This document shows, in pieces, positions 28,901 to 37,720 of a stretch of DNA of 64,000 bases (within the stretch, counting starts at the first letter, position 1; each line of letters starts with the position of its first letter). This DNA is from Elusimicrobiota bacterium. GTDB taxonomy: Bacteria > Elusimicrobiota > Elusimicrobia > FEN-1173. The translations under genes were made by a program, and so were the position numbers. The stretch is from assembly GCA_016788905.1 (NCBI GenBank), contig JAEURZ010000010.1, positions 1 through 64,000 of the forward strand, read 5' to 3'. Under the pieces are notes generated by a model. The model was not told the origin of the DNA. It saw nothing but the letters and a program-made list of their open reading frames with translations, and did not search any database.

Positions 28901-29046
28901 TCGTCATCATCGGTGGTGTTTTGGTCTCCGCGCTCCTGACCCTCTTCGTCGTCCCCTGCGCGTACAGCCTCACCGCCAAACTCGAAAGCCACAAACACGA
29001 CGCCGACCTCAAAGAAGCCCTCAAACAGTTGGGCGAACTTCCGTAA
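25921..29046 (+). CDS. RND efflux pump (HAE1 family)
   Basis: A 1041-residue inner-membrane proton-driven exporter of the hydrophobe/amphiphile (AcrB-like) family. Twelve membrane spans in two halves are visible, with two large periplasmic loops. The proton-relay acidic pair is in VVGVVVDDAIMVLENI (about residues 398-413), and the second half contains GIVLLMGIVKKNAIMLVDF. Length is normal. Such pumps need a periplasmic adaptor of the HlyD/AcrA type, but only the TolC gene precedes it and the next gene downstream is unrelated. Confidence 0.95.
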   Translation: MKLSDIAIKNPVFAWMLMAGMIIFGIISFFSIGKSQLPDVDFPIISVMTRWEGASPEVMETDVVDVIEDAVTSVKGVKKINSTSRLGQASIIIEFDLKTDVDVALQEVQSTISQAQFNLPKDLDPPIIAKFNPEDQPFMWLSVSGDRPLRYLMELVRDNLKQEFTTIPGVGNVFLGGYVEPSLRVWLDPQKMRDTEITVQDVVAAVQSEHSERPAGYLTSPTVEWNLRVMGEISDPAEFKNLIIPTRNGAPVYRPFRLKDVATVEDGLADARAISRVNQKPAVGLGILKQRNANMVEVGERVIKKVEALQKTLPEGIFLAVNFDGTAFVKQSTHELNFNLILAAALTSLICWLFLGSWSSAMNIILAIPTSILGTFIILQMLGFTQNTFTLLGLTLVVGVVVDDAIMVLENIVRHREMGEPRVQASILGAREIYFAAMATSVAILAIFVPVVFIKGVIGKYFFQFGMTISVAVMLSLLEALTLAPMRCSQFLEVGQGGIVSRGMDRLMGVLSQGYTTALQLCLRNRWKVVVLSIVLFSASLYLFKPIKKELMPPQDQSMLFVRLQTPVGSSLAFTDETLKKAEDFTLSRGEVERYYAAVGGFEGGEINSAFMFITLKQPNDRPVPSGRKKSFTQQELMDIFRDELNKLPGVEKALLQDLSVAGGGAEPGFPVDLSLRGRDWDELAEVSEKVKTRMIETGLMVDVDSNYELGMPEVQIFPNRKAAAERGVSISAIGEVVNATLGGQRVGKFSRGGRRYDIRVRFPERYRDNPSDIQKISVRNNRGQVVPLTDVTTVQERKTLLTITRENRSRAIRLFANVATGKSQADAMAAMRKIEKEVVPEGVKMVFTGASETFQEAFLGLVVALVLGVLIAYMVMGSQFNSFIHPALVLIALPFSVTGAVLALWLGGQSLNMFSMIGIVLLMGIVKKNAIMLVDFTNERRTKKGLNVQDALMEACPIRLRPILMTTVATVAAAIPPALALGPGAETRVPMALVIIGGVLVSALLTLFVVPCAYSLTAKLESHKHDADLKEALKQLGELP

Positions 29047-29057
29047 TTCGAATCTCT

Positions 29058-30233
29058 TTACCTTTTTGAAAGGTTTTCCCTTTTATTCAAAAACACAACG
29101 GTTTCCACATGGGGCGTGTGCGGAAAAAGGTCCACCACCTGAACACTATCGATGCGGTAGGTCGACGCGAGAGAAACCAGATCCTTCGCGAGTGATTCCG
29201 GATTGCACGACACGTAAATCCATTGTTCAATGGGGTGGTCCAGCAAAAGTTTTCTCACATCGGGTTGAAGTCCCGGCCGGGGCGGATCCAAGACCGCCCG
29301 GGCGCCGGGGGATTTCCACCTTTCCAGGAATTCCGCTGATTGAGCAAACGTGGAGGCATCCATGGCGTGAAATTCCGTTTGGGAAACCCCGAAAGATTCG
29401 GCGTTGGATCGGGCATCCGCCACGGCTTGGGGATTGAGTTCAATCCCGATGACGTGCTTCACGCGATCCGCACAATAGAGCCCAATCGATCCAGAACCAC
29501 AATAAAGATCAAAAAGTGTTCCCCCAGAGGTCGGAAGACCTCCTTTGATCACCTGATACAGTCGTTCCGCCCCCCGGGTATTGGTTTGAAAAAATGTCCG
29601 GGGCGATATCCGGAAAGTCAGATCCCCCAATTTGTCTTCGATAAAACCGGGTCCCAAAAGGACCGCCCGTTCTTCCCCCCACGCCACATCCGATAAGCCC
29701 GCGTTCACGCTCCAGACCACCGTGTCCACCCGCGCTTCGGAAGACCGAAGGGCCGCCAAGAAAGATTCCCGAGGGATTTCCCCCTCGCTGGTGACCAAAC
29801 ACACCATCCGTTGCCCCGTGTTCTTCCCTTCCCGCACCACAAGGTAACGTAAGAAACCCCGGTGGGATTTTAAATGATAGGTGGGAAGTTTTTCTTGAAT
29901 GGCCCAGGCCCGTACCGCCGCAAGAAGGGGCCCCACCTCCGGGGATTGGAGCCGACATTCGGTCAGATCGACTATTCGATCGAATTTCCCTTTCTGACGA
30001 AGTCCCAAGAGCGGCGGTTGATCCTTCAACCCACCAAACGCGAATTCCATTTTATTGCGGTAATAAACGGTATCCGGGGAAGGAAGAATTGGGAGGAAAG
30101 CCGCGGGAGAAAAGGGAGCGAGCACACGTCGCACCAAATCCTCTTTGAACGCCAACTGATCCCCGTAGGCTTGATCTTGTGTGGCGCACCCCCCGCAAAC
30201 CCCAAAATGGGGGCAAAGATCCGAATCGGTCAA
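29058..30233 (-). CDS. TrmA-family 23S rRNA/tRNA uracil-5 methyltransferase
   Basis: A 391-residue SAM-dependent RNA m5U methyltransferase. An N-terminal cysteine cluster (CPHFGVCGGC, near residues 7-16) with a further Cys in the family pattern suggests an iron-sulfur site as in RlmD. The SAM site is LFDLYCGSGSIGLYCA, and the catalytic motifs are LDPPRPG and the nucleophile Cys in YVSCNPESLAKDL. No TRAM domain is evident. The start is a TTG at 30233, the earliest possible codon. It could be RlmD, RlmC or a broader-specificity RlmCD. Confidence 0.92.
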   Translation of the reverse strand: MTDSDLCPHFGVCGGCATQDQAYGDQLAFKEDLVRRVLAPFSPAAFLPILPSPDTVYYRNKMEFAFGGLKDQPPLLGLRQKGKFDRIVDLTECRLQSPEVGPLLAAVRAWAIQEKLPTYHLKSHRGFLRYLVVREGKNTGQRMVCLVTSEGEIPRESFLAALRSSEARVDTVVWSVNAGLSDVAWGEERAVLLGPGFIEDKLGDLTFRISPRTFFQTNTRGAERLYQVIKGGLPTSGGTLFDLYCGSGSIGLYCADRVKHVIGIELNPQAVADARSNAESFGVSQTEFHAMDASTFAQSAEFLERWKSPGARAVLDPPRPGLQPDVRKLLLDHPIEQWIYVSCNPESLAKDLVSLASTYRIDSVQVVDLFPHTPHVETVVFLNKRENLSKR

Positions 30234-30266
30234 TGGAAGAGAATGGAAAAAGCGGAGAGGTTTTGA

Positions 30267-31412
30267 CTATTCAAAAATTTCCCCATCCCAGAGCCGGGTT
30301 AAAAAATGGGGCACCGTCCAAACATCCCCGTGGGAAGACACGCGATCTCGATCTCCTAAAAAGACACCTAAGCATTTTACCCGCGACCCCAGTTCCTCCC
30401 GGATTCGACGCAGACCCTGTCCATAGCGGTCTTCCCACCTTGAAGCACTTTTTATTTCCAGGGCCAAATATCCACGTTGGGTTTCGAAGAGAACATCCAC
30501 TTCCACCCCATCGTGACTTCTCCAGAACGACAGGGGATAATGGAGGCGGTGATAGGAAAGATAGGCGCGCAGTTCACTCAGGAGAAGCGTTTCAACCAGA
30601 AATCCTTTTTCCTCCGGCTGAACCGGATAGGCGGCCCGCTCCGATAAAGCACGGGCCACCCCGGGATCAAAAAAATAAAACTTAGGATGTGTCGCTTGTT
30701 TGGTGGCCCGTTTTAATTTCCAGGCCGGCAACCAAAACCCCATCAAGGTATCGATCAACACCTCAAAAAAACCCTGTACGGTTTGTCGAGCCACAAGCGC
30801 GTCTCGTGAAATATTTGAAACATTGGTGACCTGCCCGTTTTGGCGAGCCGCCACTTCTAAAAAACGAGCAAAACCACCCAAGTTTCGAGTCAGAGCCTCG
30901 CTTTTGACTTCTTCCTGCAGGTAGGTTTGGGTGTATCCCCTCAAAAAGGTGGCTGGATCTTCACTGTGCCAAGACAGGGGGAGAGTTCCAAACCGGAGAG
31001 CCCGCTCGACATCAAACCGATGGCCCAATTCACGGGAAACCAAGGGGAACAGGCTGAGCGGAATCGCCCGCCCCCCAAGCAAATTGGCTGCTCCCCGTCG
31101 GAGCTTTCGTGCGCTGGACCCCGACATTAAAAACCGAAAATGTTTTTCCTCCATGAGGCGGTGAACATCATCTAAAAGGGATGGGACTTTCTGAATTTCA
31201 TCGAGGATAATCCAGGATCCTGGTTTTTTCCCAACCAGTTCCCGGTACAGGAGTCCCGGTTCCTTCCCCAAACGGAGGGATTTCTGGGCATCCAACAGGT
31301 CGTAGGAGATCCCTTTCGGGCCTTGGGCTTTCAACCACGTCGACTTCCCGGTTCCCCGCGGACCGAAAAGGAAAGCCGACGCTCGAGGAGGAGATAATAA
31401 TCTGTTAAGCAT
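30267..31412 (-). CDS. DUF4143-type AAA+ ATPase
   Basis: A 381-residue P-loop ATPase of the AAA_14/DUF4143 family. Walker A is LFGPRGTGKSTWL (near residues 16-28), Walker B is SWIILDEIQKV, and the sensor-like segment is FLMSGSSARKL. The C-terminal DUF4143 part has a nuclease-like segment (DVLFETQRGYLALEIKSA). These proteins are scattered across bacteria and archaea, often horizontally acquired; their job is not established. It lies 33 bases before the methyltransferase gene. Confidence 0.9.
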   Translation of the reverse strand: MLNRLLSPPRASAFLFGPRGTGKSTWLKAQGPKGISYDLLDAQKSLRLGKEPGLLYRELVGKKPGSWIILDEIQKVPSLLDDVHRLMEEKHFRFLMSGSSARKLRRGAANLLGGRAIPLSLFPLVSRELGHRFDVERALRFGTLPLSWHSEDPATFLRGYTQTYLQEEVKSEALTRNLGGFARFLEVAARQNGQVTNVSNISRDALVARQTVQGFFEVLIDTLMGFWLPAWKLKRATKQATHPKFYFFDPGVARALSERAAYPVQPEEKGFLVETLLLSELRAYLSYHRLHYPLSFWRSHDGVEVDVLFETQRGYLALEIKSASRWEDRYGQGLRRIREELGSRVKCLGVFLGDRDRVSSHGDVWTVPHFLTRLWDGEIFE

Positions 31413-31456
31413 GTCGGCAATTATACCGGAAAATTGCCGGCGATGTATACAGATAT

Positions 31457-31858
31457 TTATTGTCCCGTTTTCGTTCCTTCCGACGTACGGGACATCCGAA
31501 AGCGCACGAAAACGGAAAGCACCAGTGCCGCGCCCAAAGAATCCAACGCCACATCCCGGACTTTACCGTACCGTCCCGGAACAAAGGTTTGGTGCCATTC
31601 ATCGGAAGCGGCATAGAGGACGCAGAGCAACAACCCCACCCATAACACCCGCTGAACAGGCCACCCGGTCCCGGCCAGAGCCCGCGCCAACAAATAGGCC
31701 AAGAGACCGTATTCAAAAAGATGCGCAAACTTTCGAATCATGAGTTCGGGGAGTTCCGATCCCACGGTCCGCTGATCCGGCAGAGCGGAAATAAAAAATA
31801 TGACACCCGCCCAAAGAATCACGGGCCCCCACAACGATAACCAACGGAAAAATTTCAC
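31457..31858 (-). CDS. VanZ-like membrane protein
   Basis: A 133-residue protein with four likely membrane spans and the VanZ family signature (FAHLFEYGLLAYLL, ASDEWHQTFVPGR, DVALDSLGAAL). VanZ members are linked to teicoplanin resistance in one context, but most are of unknown function. The GTG start at 31858 overlaps the radC stop (GTGA), so the two are translationally coupled. Confidence 0.9.
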   Translation of the reverse strand: MKFFRWLSLWGPVILWAGVIFFISALPDQRTVGSELPELMIRKFAHLFEYGLLAYLLARALAGTGWPVQRVLWVGLLLCVLYAASDEWHQTFVPGRYGKVRDVALDSLGAALVLSVFVRFRMSRTSEGTKTGQ

Positions 31859-32607
31859 AAGAGCCCCACATTCCGAAAACTGAACGATCGTCCATTTCCC
31901 ACAATAATGTGATCCAAGACCGTGATCCCCACCGTTTTGGCCGCTTGGGCCAACAGGGTGGTCAAACGCTTGTCTTCCGGCGACGGGGTGGGGTCACCGG
32001 ACGGATGATTGTGAACGAAAATTAAACCCGCCGCGTTGGCCGCCAGGGCGCCCGCCACCACACGGCGCGGATACACAGCCGCTTGATCAATGGTCCCTTC
32101 CGCAAGACGCTCCTTTCGAAGGACTCGGTTTTTAGTGGAAAGATAAATCACTTCAAAAACTTCGTTTTTTAATCCCTCCAGGGACGCCCGACAATAGGCC
32201 AAAACGGCCTCGGGTGAATTCAGCAAATCCGACTGACGGGCTTCCGTTTCAAAATAACGCTCCATCACGCCTCGAATCAAGGACACGAAGGATCCTGTTC
32301 CACCCCCCGCACCGTCGACCTGGGCCAATTGGTCCGGCGTGGCGTCCAACACACCTTTCAGAGATCCAAACTTTTCCATTAATCTTTTGGCCAAGGGTTT
32401 GGTGTCACAACGGGAAAATACATACGTAAGGAGGAGTTCCAGTATTTCATAATCGGCAAACCCTTTCCCACCGGAGGTTTCCCACCGCAACCGAAGGCGC
32501 TTGCGGTGCCCCAAATGATCGGGTTCCCCATCCAAAACAGTCTCCGTTGATTTCGGGACAACCGAGCCGCTCAAGGACAACACCCCCGATTCCCGTGCTT
32601 TCACCAT
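31855..32607 (-). CDS. radC: RadC-family JAB metalloprotease-like protein
   Basis: A 250-residue RadC protein. The N-terminal helix-hairpin-helix-like region (LTYVFSRCDTKPLAKRLMEKFGS) precedes the JAB1/MPN-like domain with metal motif HNHPSGDPTPSPEDK. The name is historical; the protein is not needed for DNA repair in E. coli, and it is often found in mobile elements. It lies four bases after the thioesterase gene. Confidence 0.95.
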   Translation of the reverse strand: MVKARESGVLSLSGSVVPKSTETVLDGEPDHLGHRKRLRLRWETSGGKGFADYEILELLLTYVFSRCDTKPLAKRLMEKFGSLKGVLDATPDQLAQVDGAGGGTGSFVSLIRGVMERYFETEARQSDLLNSPEAVLAYCRASLEGLKNEVFEVIYLSTKNRVLRKERLAEGTIDQAAVYPRRVVAGALAANAAGLIFVHNHPSGDPTPSPEDKRLTTLLAQAAKTVGITVLDHIIVGNGRSFSFRNVGLL

Positions 32608-32611
32608 CGGG

Positions 32612-33037
32612 TCAGATTCCGTTCACCGGAGTGGGGTCCATGGCCTTCAGAAGAATTTCTTTAACCGATGGGGGCACCCGGACCGGTTTCCAGGATTTGT
32701 TCACGAAGGGATGTTTCGTATACCCCATGGCCATGGGTTTCCCGGAATCGACGTTGACCAGCTCATAGGAAAACGTCAGGGAGGCACGGCCCAGCTCCGT
32801 GATGCGGGAACGAATTTTAATCAGGTCGTCGTAATGGGCCGGAGCCAAATAGTTCACCTTCGTCTCCATGACCGGAAGATAAATCTCTTTCTCTTCCAGA
32901 TCACGATACCGAATCCCCAGTTCACGCATAAACTCTGTCCGACCCCGCTCAAAGAGAACCAGGTAATTGGCGTAATAAACAACGCCCATCCGATCCGTGT
33001 CCGCGTAAGAAACCCGAAAATCCATCTCATGGATCAT
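32612..33037 (-). CDS. YbgC-like acyl-CoA thioesterase
   Basis: A 141-residue hotdog-fold protein of the 4-hydroxybenzoyl-CoA thioesterase/YbgC family. The motif YADTDRMGVVYYANYLVLFERGR (key residues Asp-13 region, Gly, Tyr, Glu) is diagnostic. YbgC is usually encoded at the start of tol-pal operons; here it precedes radC, far from the ExbB/TonB-like genes. The start at 33037 has GAGGAAAG eight bases upstream. Confidence 0.92.
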   Translation of the reverse strand: MIHEMDFRVSYADTDRMGVVYYANYLVLFERGRTEFMRELGIRYRDLEEKEIYLPVMETKVNYLAPAHYDDLIKIRSRITELGRASLTFSYELVNVDSGKPMAMGYTKHPFVNKSWKPVRVPPSVKEILLKAMDPTPVNGI

Positions 33038-33061
33038 AACGATCTTTCCTCAATGATTGTC

Positions 33062-33472
33062 TTAATCCCTCTCCCCCCGCGAAGCGGGTGGGAGAGGTGG
33101 CACAAAGTGCCGGTGAGGGGGGCTTAATGCCTCCTCCACTTTATTTAAAATAATCTCCGCGTGATCATAAACATCCATATTCCAAAACCGAAGAACCCGA
33201 AACCCGCGAGCTTCGAGATCGGATGTTCTTTGACTGTCCGACTCTGTTCGCTCAGCGTGTTGCCCACCATCGAGTTCAACAATCAGCCTTTTCTCCACAC
33301 AACAAAAATCTGCTATAAACGGCCCAAGAATCAGCTGACGACGAAATTTATAGCCGCTCAGTCGCCGAGATCGGAGAAGGGACCAAAGGCGTTTTTCTGC
33401 GTCGGTTTGTTCGCGCCGTAAACGACGCGCCTGAATTCTTAGCCATGGACGATCGGGTGAAGCACGGCCCAT
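33062..33472 (-). CDS. DUF559 (Vsr-like) endonuclease-domain protein inside inverted repeats
   Basis: A 136-residue DUF559 protein of the restriction-endonuclease-like/Vsr fold. Conserved features are RREQTDAEKRLWSLLR, GYKFRRQLILGPFIADFCC, IVELDGGQHAE (likely catalytic Asp/Gln-x-His region) and GFRVLRFWNMDVY. The core ends near residue 113. The last 22 or so residues (SPPHRHFVPPLPPASRGERD) are encoded by the left palindromic repeat, and the start codon abuts the right repeat. The gene lies 24 bases before the thioesterase gene. I infer a mobile or repeat-mobilising nuclease, not a housekeeping gene. Confidence 0.85.
   Translation of the reverse strand: MGRASPDRPWLRIQARRLRREQTDAEKRLWSLLRSRRLSGYKFRRQLILGPFIADFCCVEKRLIVELDGGQHAERTESDSQRTSDLEARGFRVLRFWNMDVYDHAEIILNKVEEALSPPHRHFVPPLPPASRGERD
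33067..33122 (-). repeat. Inverted palindromic repeat, left of DUF559
   Basis: A 56-base palindrome-rich repeat with internal stems (CCCCCGC/GCGGGTG and GGCAC/GTGCC). It matches the repeat at 33475-33531 in inverted orientation, differing mainly in the loop (AAAGT against CCGTTG). It carries the C-terminal codons and stop of the DUF559 gene. Confidence 0.85.
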
Positions 33473-33474
33473 CC

Positions 33475-33531
33475 CCCCCCCTCACCGGCCCGTTGGGCCA
33501 CCTCTCCCACCCGCTTCGCGGGGGGAGAGGG
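33475..33531 (+). repeat. Inverted palindromic repeat, right of DUF559
   Basis: A 57-base repeat, the inverted partner of 33067-33122. Outer ends read CCCTCTCC...; inner ends read CCCCCTCACCGGC. The DUF559 start codon lies directly left of it. Confidence 0.85.
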
Positions 33532-33577
33532 AGTAATAGAATTCGCTAACCCATCTTTCAAAATCCCATCCGCCGGA

Positions 33578-33692
33578 TTCGGACCGTCGCAGTGCTCCGG
33601 TCACCTGGGGCGGCAGAGCCGCTGTTTCGGACCGTCTAAGTGCTCCGGTCACCTGGGGCGGCAGAGCCGCTGTTTCGGACCGTCTAAGTGCT
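33578..33692. repeat. 48-base tandem repeat, 2.4 copies
   Basis: Units start at 33578, 33626 and 33674 (last one 19 bases). Units 1 and 2 differ only at GC/TA near base 12 (CCGTCGCAG against CCGTCTAAG). There are no spacers, so this is not a CRISPR array. It lies between the DUF559 element and the palindrome at 33741, in a gene-free stretch. Confidence 0.9.
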
Positions 33693-33740
33693 GCTGATCC
33701 GAAAGTGCTCCCATTTTTTTGGATGGAAGCTGTTTGAATT

Positions 33741-33787
33741 TCCTTCTCCCCGCTGTGGGAGAAGGTCCCCGAAGGGGGGATGAGGGG
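33741..33787. repeat. Dispersed palindromic repeat, variant copy
   Basis: CCTTCTCCCC, GCTGT spacer, GGGAGAAGG forms a near-perfect palindrome, followed by TCCCCGAAGGGGGGA and GAGGGG. It is a diverged relative of the CCCTCTCCCGC family, placed just after the pfp stop. Confidence 0.7.
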
Positions 33788-33801
33788 TCCTTCTGATCCC
33801 C

Positions 33802-35463
33802 CTAAGATTCCAGCTGAAGAGTCTTGGTCGTGAGGTCCGTGACCGACGCTGGACCAAAATATTGAATGGGTCCCGGGTAAACGTAACCGTCTTCCGCCAC
33901 CAGGGAATCCCGAAGTTTGGCGTGGGCGCGGAACGGCGCACCGTCAAGTTTCACCAACGCCTTCTGGATCACAGGCTTCTCTTTTCCCTTTCGGCGTTCC
34001 ACGTTCATCATCATCGTGAGCGGAACCCCGCCCGGAGCCCATTGGGCGGAAGGTTTGGTGAGATTTTTAATGGACGACACGTAACCCGTCAAACCGTTTA
34101 AGGCCAACACCGCGGCGTTATACCCGAGCGCGTAACAATAGGTGGCGTCAAAGTTCGACGGGGCCCCACAGCGCCCCTCGTAGCCAAAGAAATGCGTGAT
34201 GGCGGAGAATTTCCCCACGAACGATCCCTCTTTTTTTAACAGGGACAAACGTTTCTTCACCATCTCCACCAACAATTTCTCGGTTTCAATTTGGGACACC
34301 TGAACGTTCCCGTGAGGATCCCGATCCAACATCAGTTGGGCTTGAATCCCCGCGGGAAGCGAATTCAGAAGGTCCGCCAAGGGCGCCGGCAAGGCGGCCG
34401 CCACGATCGCCCGCTTTTCGTCAAAATTCGCAACCGAGGACAAGCGGGACTCGTTTGCGGCGAGGACGTCATTCAAGGAGGAAATGAGTTCTTTCATTTC
34501 CGGAATAAATTCGATGAGCCCCTCGGGAATCAAAAGAACCCCATAGTTCTTTTTCGCCTTGGCACGAAGAGTCACAGCCTGAACCACGGTGTCCACCACT
34601 TGAGCCAACGTCATTTTCTTGGCCAATACCTCTTCGCCAATCAAGGCCACGTTGGGCCGCGTTTTCAAAGCGACCTCAAGAGTGATATGGGACGCGCTCC
34701 GCCCCATCAGACGAATGAAATGCCAATATTTTTGGGCCGAGAGCACGTCCCGTGAAATATTCCCCACCACTTCCGCGTAGATTTTAGTGGCGGTGTCGAA
34801 CCCGAAAGACGCTTCGATGTCATCGTTCTTCAAGTCCCCGTCAATGGTTTTCGGAACCCCCACCACGCTCAGGGAAAGCCCCTCCGCTTTGAAATATTCC
34901 GCTAAGAGAGCGGCGTTGGTGTTGGAATCGTCTCCCCCCACCACCACCAAGGCATCCAATCGGTTGGTCTCCAGCGTTTTCTTTGCGGCGGTAAATTGTT
35001 CCGGGGATTCAATTTTCGTTCGCCCGGATTGAATCATATCGAACCCGCCGGTGTTCCGGTACTGGTCCACAATGCCCGCGGTGATTTCGATCCATTTATT
35101 CTCCAGAATTCCTGAAGGGCCTCCCTGGAAACCGATCAATTTGTTTTTCGGGTTCGCCCGCTTTAATCCGTCAAAAAGGCCCGCCAAGACATTGTGCCCC
35201 CCCGGCGCTTGCCCTCCGGAAAGAACCACTCCCAACCGAAGTGCTTTTTTACCAATTGAAGCGTTGCGTCCCTTCGTCAACTTCGCCAAAGGGAGCCCGT
35301 AGGTCTGGGGAAAAATAGCTTTCAACGCGGCCTGATCCGACAGACTTTGTGTCGGACGCCCCAACCGCGGAACAACACCGGTGGGTCCAGATCGCAACAC
35401 CATCGGGAGGGTGGGTTTAAATTTGGATCGTTCAATTTGAAGTTCGGATTTTAGGGTTGGCAT
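33802..35463 (-). CDS. pfp: Pyrophosphate-dependent 6-phosphofructokinase (long form)
   Basis: A 553-residue phosphofructokinase of the long PPi-dependent group. Nucleotide/PPi-loop motifs are VVLSGGQAPGGHN and VVGGDDSNTNA, where Asp replaces the Gly of ATP enzymes, and substrate motifs are PKTIDGDLKN and HFFGYEGRCGAPS. The enzyme works reversibly between fructose-6-phosphate and the 1,6-bisphosphate. Start ATG at 35463 has GAGG nine bases upstream. It follows fbaB on the same strand, so two successive glycolytic steps are grouped. Confidence 0.95.
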   Translation of the reverse strand: MPTLKSELQIERSKFKPTLPMVLRSGPTGVVPRLGRPTQSLSDQAALKAIFPQTYGLPLAKLTKGRNASIGKKALRLGVVLSGGQAPGGHNVLAGLFDGLKRANPKNKLIGFQGGPSGILENKWIEITAGIVDQYRNTGGFDMIQSGRTKIESPEQFTAAKKTLETNRLDALVVVGGDDSNTNAALLAEYFKAEGLSLSVVGVPKTIDGDLKNDDIEASFGFDTATKIYAEVVGNISRDVLSAQKYWHFIRLMGRSASHITLEVALKTRPNVALIGEEVLAKKMTLAQVVDTVVQAVTLRAKAKKNYGVLLIPEGLIEFIPEMKELISSLNDVLAANESRLSSVANFDEKRAIVAAALPAPLADLLNSLPAGIQAQLMLDRDPHGNVQVSQIETEKLLVEMVKKRLSLLKKEGSFVGKFSAITHFFGYEGRCGAPSNFDATYCYALGYNAAVLALNGLTGYVSSIKNLTKPSAQWAPGGVPLTMMMNVERRKGKEKPVIQKALVKLDGAPFRAHAKLRDSLVAEDGYVYPGPIQYFGPASVTDLTTKTLQLES

Positions 35464-35504
35464 GGATTTAGACCTCAGTGGAGTGAGCGACACCACACAA
35501 ACCG

Positions 35505-35541
35505 CTCGCGCGCCGTCCTCAATTCAGGATCGGCGCGCGAG
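35505..35541. other. Strong hairpin between fbaB and pfp
   Basis: CTCGCGCGCC (35505-35514) pairs perfectly with GGCGCGCGAG (35532-35541), and the loop contains a further small palindrome (TCCT...AGGA). There is no T-run on either strand, so it is more likely an mRNA processing or stability hairpin than an intrinsic terminator. Confidence 0.7.
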
Positions 35542-35566
35542 GGTCGTGCGGACAGTGAAGAATTAT

Positions 35567-36646
<1,080 letters not shown>

Positions 36647-36659
36647 CGGTAGATCCTCC

Positions 36660-37715
36660 TCAAGTTTTAGAACGTTTTTTTGGGGATGGGGATTTTTTGG
36701 TGCGAACAGGTGCCACTCGTGCCTTATCGGTCGTTGAAAATTGGCCAATGACACGAAATTTCTCGTAACGTTTGTTCAACAGATCCTTCGAAGGGATGGC
36801 GCGAACTTCAGCCAGGTGGCGTAGGAGAGTTCCCTTCACCGTGGCCATCACGACGTCCACATCGCGATGGGCCCCCCCCAGAGGTTCGGGAATCATTTCA
36901 TCAATCACCCCCAACTCTTTCAAATCAACAGCCGTAATTTTAAGGGCCCGAGCGGCTTCTTGAGCTTTTGACGCGTCATGGTAAAGGATTGAAGCGCACC
37001 CTTCCGGAGAGATCACGGAATAGTAAGCGTTCTCCAACATTAAAATTCGGTCCGCGACTCCCAGCGCCAAAGCGCCGCCGGATCCCCCTTCGCCAATCAC
37101 ACAGGTGAGGATCGGGACATTAAATTGGGACATTTCACGTAAGTTTTCCGCAATAGCGGTGGCTTGCCCCCGTTCTTCAGCTCCAATTCCAGGGTAGGCC
37201 CCCGCGGTGTCGATAAAGGTCACAATAGGAACCCTGAACTTATCGGCCAGTTTCATCAAACGGAGCGCTTTCCGATATCCTTCCGGATGGGGCATCCCAA
37301 AGTTTCGCGCCATGGAGTCCTGAAGCGTTCGCCCTTTTTGGTGGCCCATGACAACAACAGGCCGCCCTTCCAAATAAGCCAACCCACCGACAATCGCTTT
37401 ATCGTCAGAATAATGACGGTCGCCGTGCAACTCGATAAACCCTGTAAAAAGGTGTTCAATATAATCCAGAGTGTAGGGGCGGCGCGGATGGCGGGCCATC
37501 TGCACCCGTTGCCAAGGAAGAAGGGTCCCATAAACCTCACGACGGACCTCGTCCAAACGCTTAAGAAGGCGGTCCTTCTGGGCCGTTGAGTCAAGGGAGG
37601 GATCTTCAGAACCCGCCCTCTCTAATTCCCGAAGCTCTTCTTCCAGATCCAAAACGGGTTTTTCGAAATCAAACCCTTTAAAAGTTGTTGTGTGTTCGGC
37701 CAAGGCTGTTGTCAT
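36660..37715 (-). CDS. accA: Acetyl-CoA carboxylase carboxyltransferase alpha subunit
   Basis: A 351-residue AccA, one half of the carboxyltransferase that makes malonyl-CoA for fatty acids. Family segments include [24 protein letters not shown], the GHQKGR motif, [18 protein letters not shown] and [17 protein letters not shown]. The C-terminal basic tail ([12 protein letters not shown]) is an extension. The first ATG (37715) directly follows AAGGAGG with no gap, so initiation may be inefficient or use the TTG 12 bases on. accD is not nearby. Confidence 0.95.
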   Translation of the reverse strand: MTTALAEHTTTFKGFDFEKPVLDLEEELRELERAGSEDPSLDSTAQKDRLLKRLDEVRREVYGTLLPWQRVQMARHPRRPYTLDYIEHLFTGFIELHGDRHYSDDKAIVGGLAYLEGRPVVVMGHQKGRTLQDSMARNFGMPHPEGYRKALRLMKLADKFRVPIVTFIDTAGAYPGIGAEERGQATAIAENLREMSQFNVPILTCVIGEGGSGGALALGVADRILMLENAYYSVISPEGCASILYHDASKAQEAARALKITAVDLKELGVIDEMIPEPLGGAHRDVDVVMATVKGTLLRHLAEVRAIPSKDLLNKRYEKFRVIGQFSTTDKARVAPVRTKKSPSPKKRSKT

Positions 37716-37720
37716 CCTCC

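Larger units (their letters stand above)
33067..33531 (-). mobile_element. Candidate DUF559-palindrome element
   Basis: A 465-base unit bounded by inverted 56-57-base palindromic repeats that enclose only the DUF559 gene, whose reading frame ends inside one repeat. The layout resembles a REP element with its own nuclease (compare RAYT transposases and REPs). No clear target-site duplication is seen; TAAT occurs near both edges but at different offsets. Confidence 0.5.

Noticed and set aside
29060-29085. Terminator after the RND pump gene
   Set aside because: ACCTTT-TTG-AAAGGT followed by T-rich sequence is only a six-base AT-rich stem and overlaps the end of the methyltransferase gene; too weak to list.
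33578-33692. CRISPR array
   Set aside because: The repeats are directly adjacent, with no unique spacers, and there are no cas genes.
35505-35541. Intrinsic terminator between fbaB and pfp
   Set aside because: The stem is strong but no T-run follows on either strand.
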